Source of the DNA: CAZBWS01 sp964495705
Lineage (GTDB): Bacteria > Pseudomonadota > Gammaproteobacteria > HTCC5015
Length of the DNA: 23,440 nt
NCBI GenBank assembly: GCA_964495705.1
Contig: CAZBWS010000038.1
Coordinates: 1-23,440 of the forward strand
Direction: 5' to 3'
Part shown: positions 23,232 to 23,440 of the stretch, piece by piece
Layout of the letters: every line of letters starts with the position of its first letter
Numbering within the stretch: the stretch's first letter is position 1
Program-made: the position numbers and the translations under genes
Notes under the pieces: model-generated
The model's input: only the letters and a program-made list of their open reading frames with translations
What the model was told of the DNA's origin: nothing
The model's database searches: none

Positions 23232-23440
23232 TATATCTACCTTTTGTATGTCACAGCCTATCCGCATAGCGGTGTGGGCTGCTCCAGATTAAAAGCCGTA
23301 AGTGTGCAAATGCACGCTTTTTGGCGGGGTTGGATTAAAACCAGACGCGATTGTAGTAGAAAACGAAGCGGAATGGGTATGTATTTTATGAATACTCATT
23401 ATGTGGCGGCATAATTTGTATTTATGGTGGGTGTTTGGCG
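23232..23440 (-). promoter_or_regulatory. aceA upstream region
   Basis: On the minus strand TACAAT (23350-23355) is a good -10 box without a matching -35, suggesting activator dependence. Between it and the start codon lie a dyad GTGCA-N2-TGCAC (23304-23315) and the hairpin-forming motif copy at 23254-23280. No gene is seen in the remaining sequence to the window end. Confidence 0.4.
23254..23280 (-). repeat. Recurrent motif ATGCGGATAGGCTG, exact copy in the aceA leader
   Basis: The exact motif (23254-23267, minus strand) is half of an imperfect hairpin: on the plus strand AGCCTATCCGC (23255-23265) pairs with GCGGTGTGGGCT (23269-23280) around ATA, with two G-T pairs and one bulge. It would lie in the aceA 5' leader, where the pairing is weaker because the wobble pairs become A-C mismatches. 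Confidence 0.5.

Noticed and set aside
1..23440. CRISPR arrays, tRNA or rRNA genes and complete insertion sequences
   Set aside because: No regularly spaced direct repeats, cloverleaf-like sequences, rRNA segments or transposase with terminal inverted repeats were seen on either strand; the RAYT-like protein lacks catalytic residues.

Overview
The window looks like chromosome of a marine-type gammaproteobacterium. The evidence is the nudJ-like/mnmA/hflD order, rsmC, a full-length malate synthase G, a long (530-residue) isocitrate lyase, a patatin with a DUF3336-type N-terminus, and a P450 gene. The Cellvibrionales/Spongiibacteraceae area would fit, but that is a guess from gene content. Most genes lie on the minus strand. 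I see no rRNA, tRNA, CRISPR array, intact insertion sequence or phage module.

Layout. 1-182: two inverted REP-like hairpins. 183-1211 (+): rsmC. 1264-3326 (-): a patatin-like lipase behind a promoter that overlaps a perfect palindrome of the PsrA type, and a hotdog acyl-CoA thioesterase. 3460-4095 (+): msrA. 4092-10538 (-): a tightly packed run in transcription order lysR, NUDIX (nudJ-like), mnmA, hflD, a condensation-type acyltransferase, a cytochrome P450 and a TauE/SafE permease. The first half is the familiar housekeeping block; the second half stands where purB is expected. 10630-12162 (-): a membrane EAL phosphodiesterase. 12268-14439 (-): glcB with a strong terminator. 14695-15741 (+): a RAYT-family protein that has lost both catalytic motifs but keeps an open frame, promoter and Shine-Dalgarno sequence. 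15742-16614: decayed genes, namely a saccharopine-dehydrogenase-like pseudogene with several frameshifts and an internal deletion, and the tail of an NAD-dependent epimerase. 16655-16754: 100 N, flanked by two identical 55-base copies that look like an unmerged contig overlap.

16776-20423 (-): a three-gene signalling operon made of a CxxCH (DUF3365-like) HAMP membrane sensor, a Ser/Thr protein kinase with a duplicated C-terminal domain, and a HAMP-GAF membrane sensor. The kinase is the only recognisable output. 20650-20882 (-): a frameshifted small membrane protein gene. 20915-21475 (-): a possible ADP-ribosyltransferase-fold protein. 21639-23231 (-): aceA. AceA and GlcB together form the glyoxylate shunt, each gene being its own unit with its own terminator.

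Best leads for something undescribed: the heme sensor/kinase/GAF operon; a 14-base motif (ATGCGGATRGGCTG) that recurs in genes and between genes far more often than chance, resembling an uptake or recognition signal; the catalytically dead RAYT; the acyltransferase-P450 pair inside the mnmA-hflD transcription unit; and the ART-like gene beside aceA.
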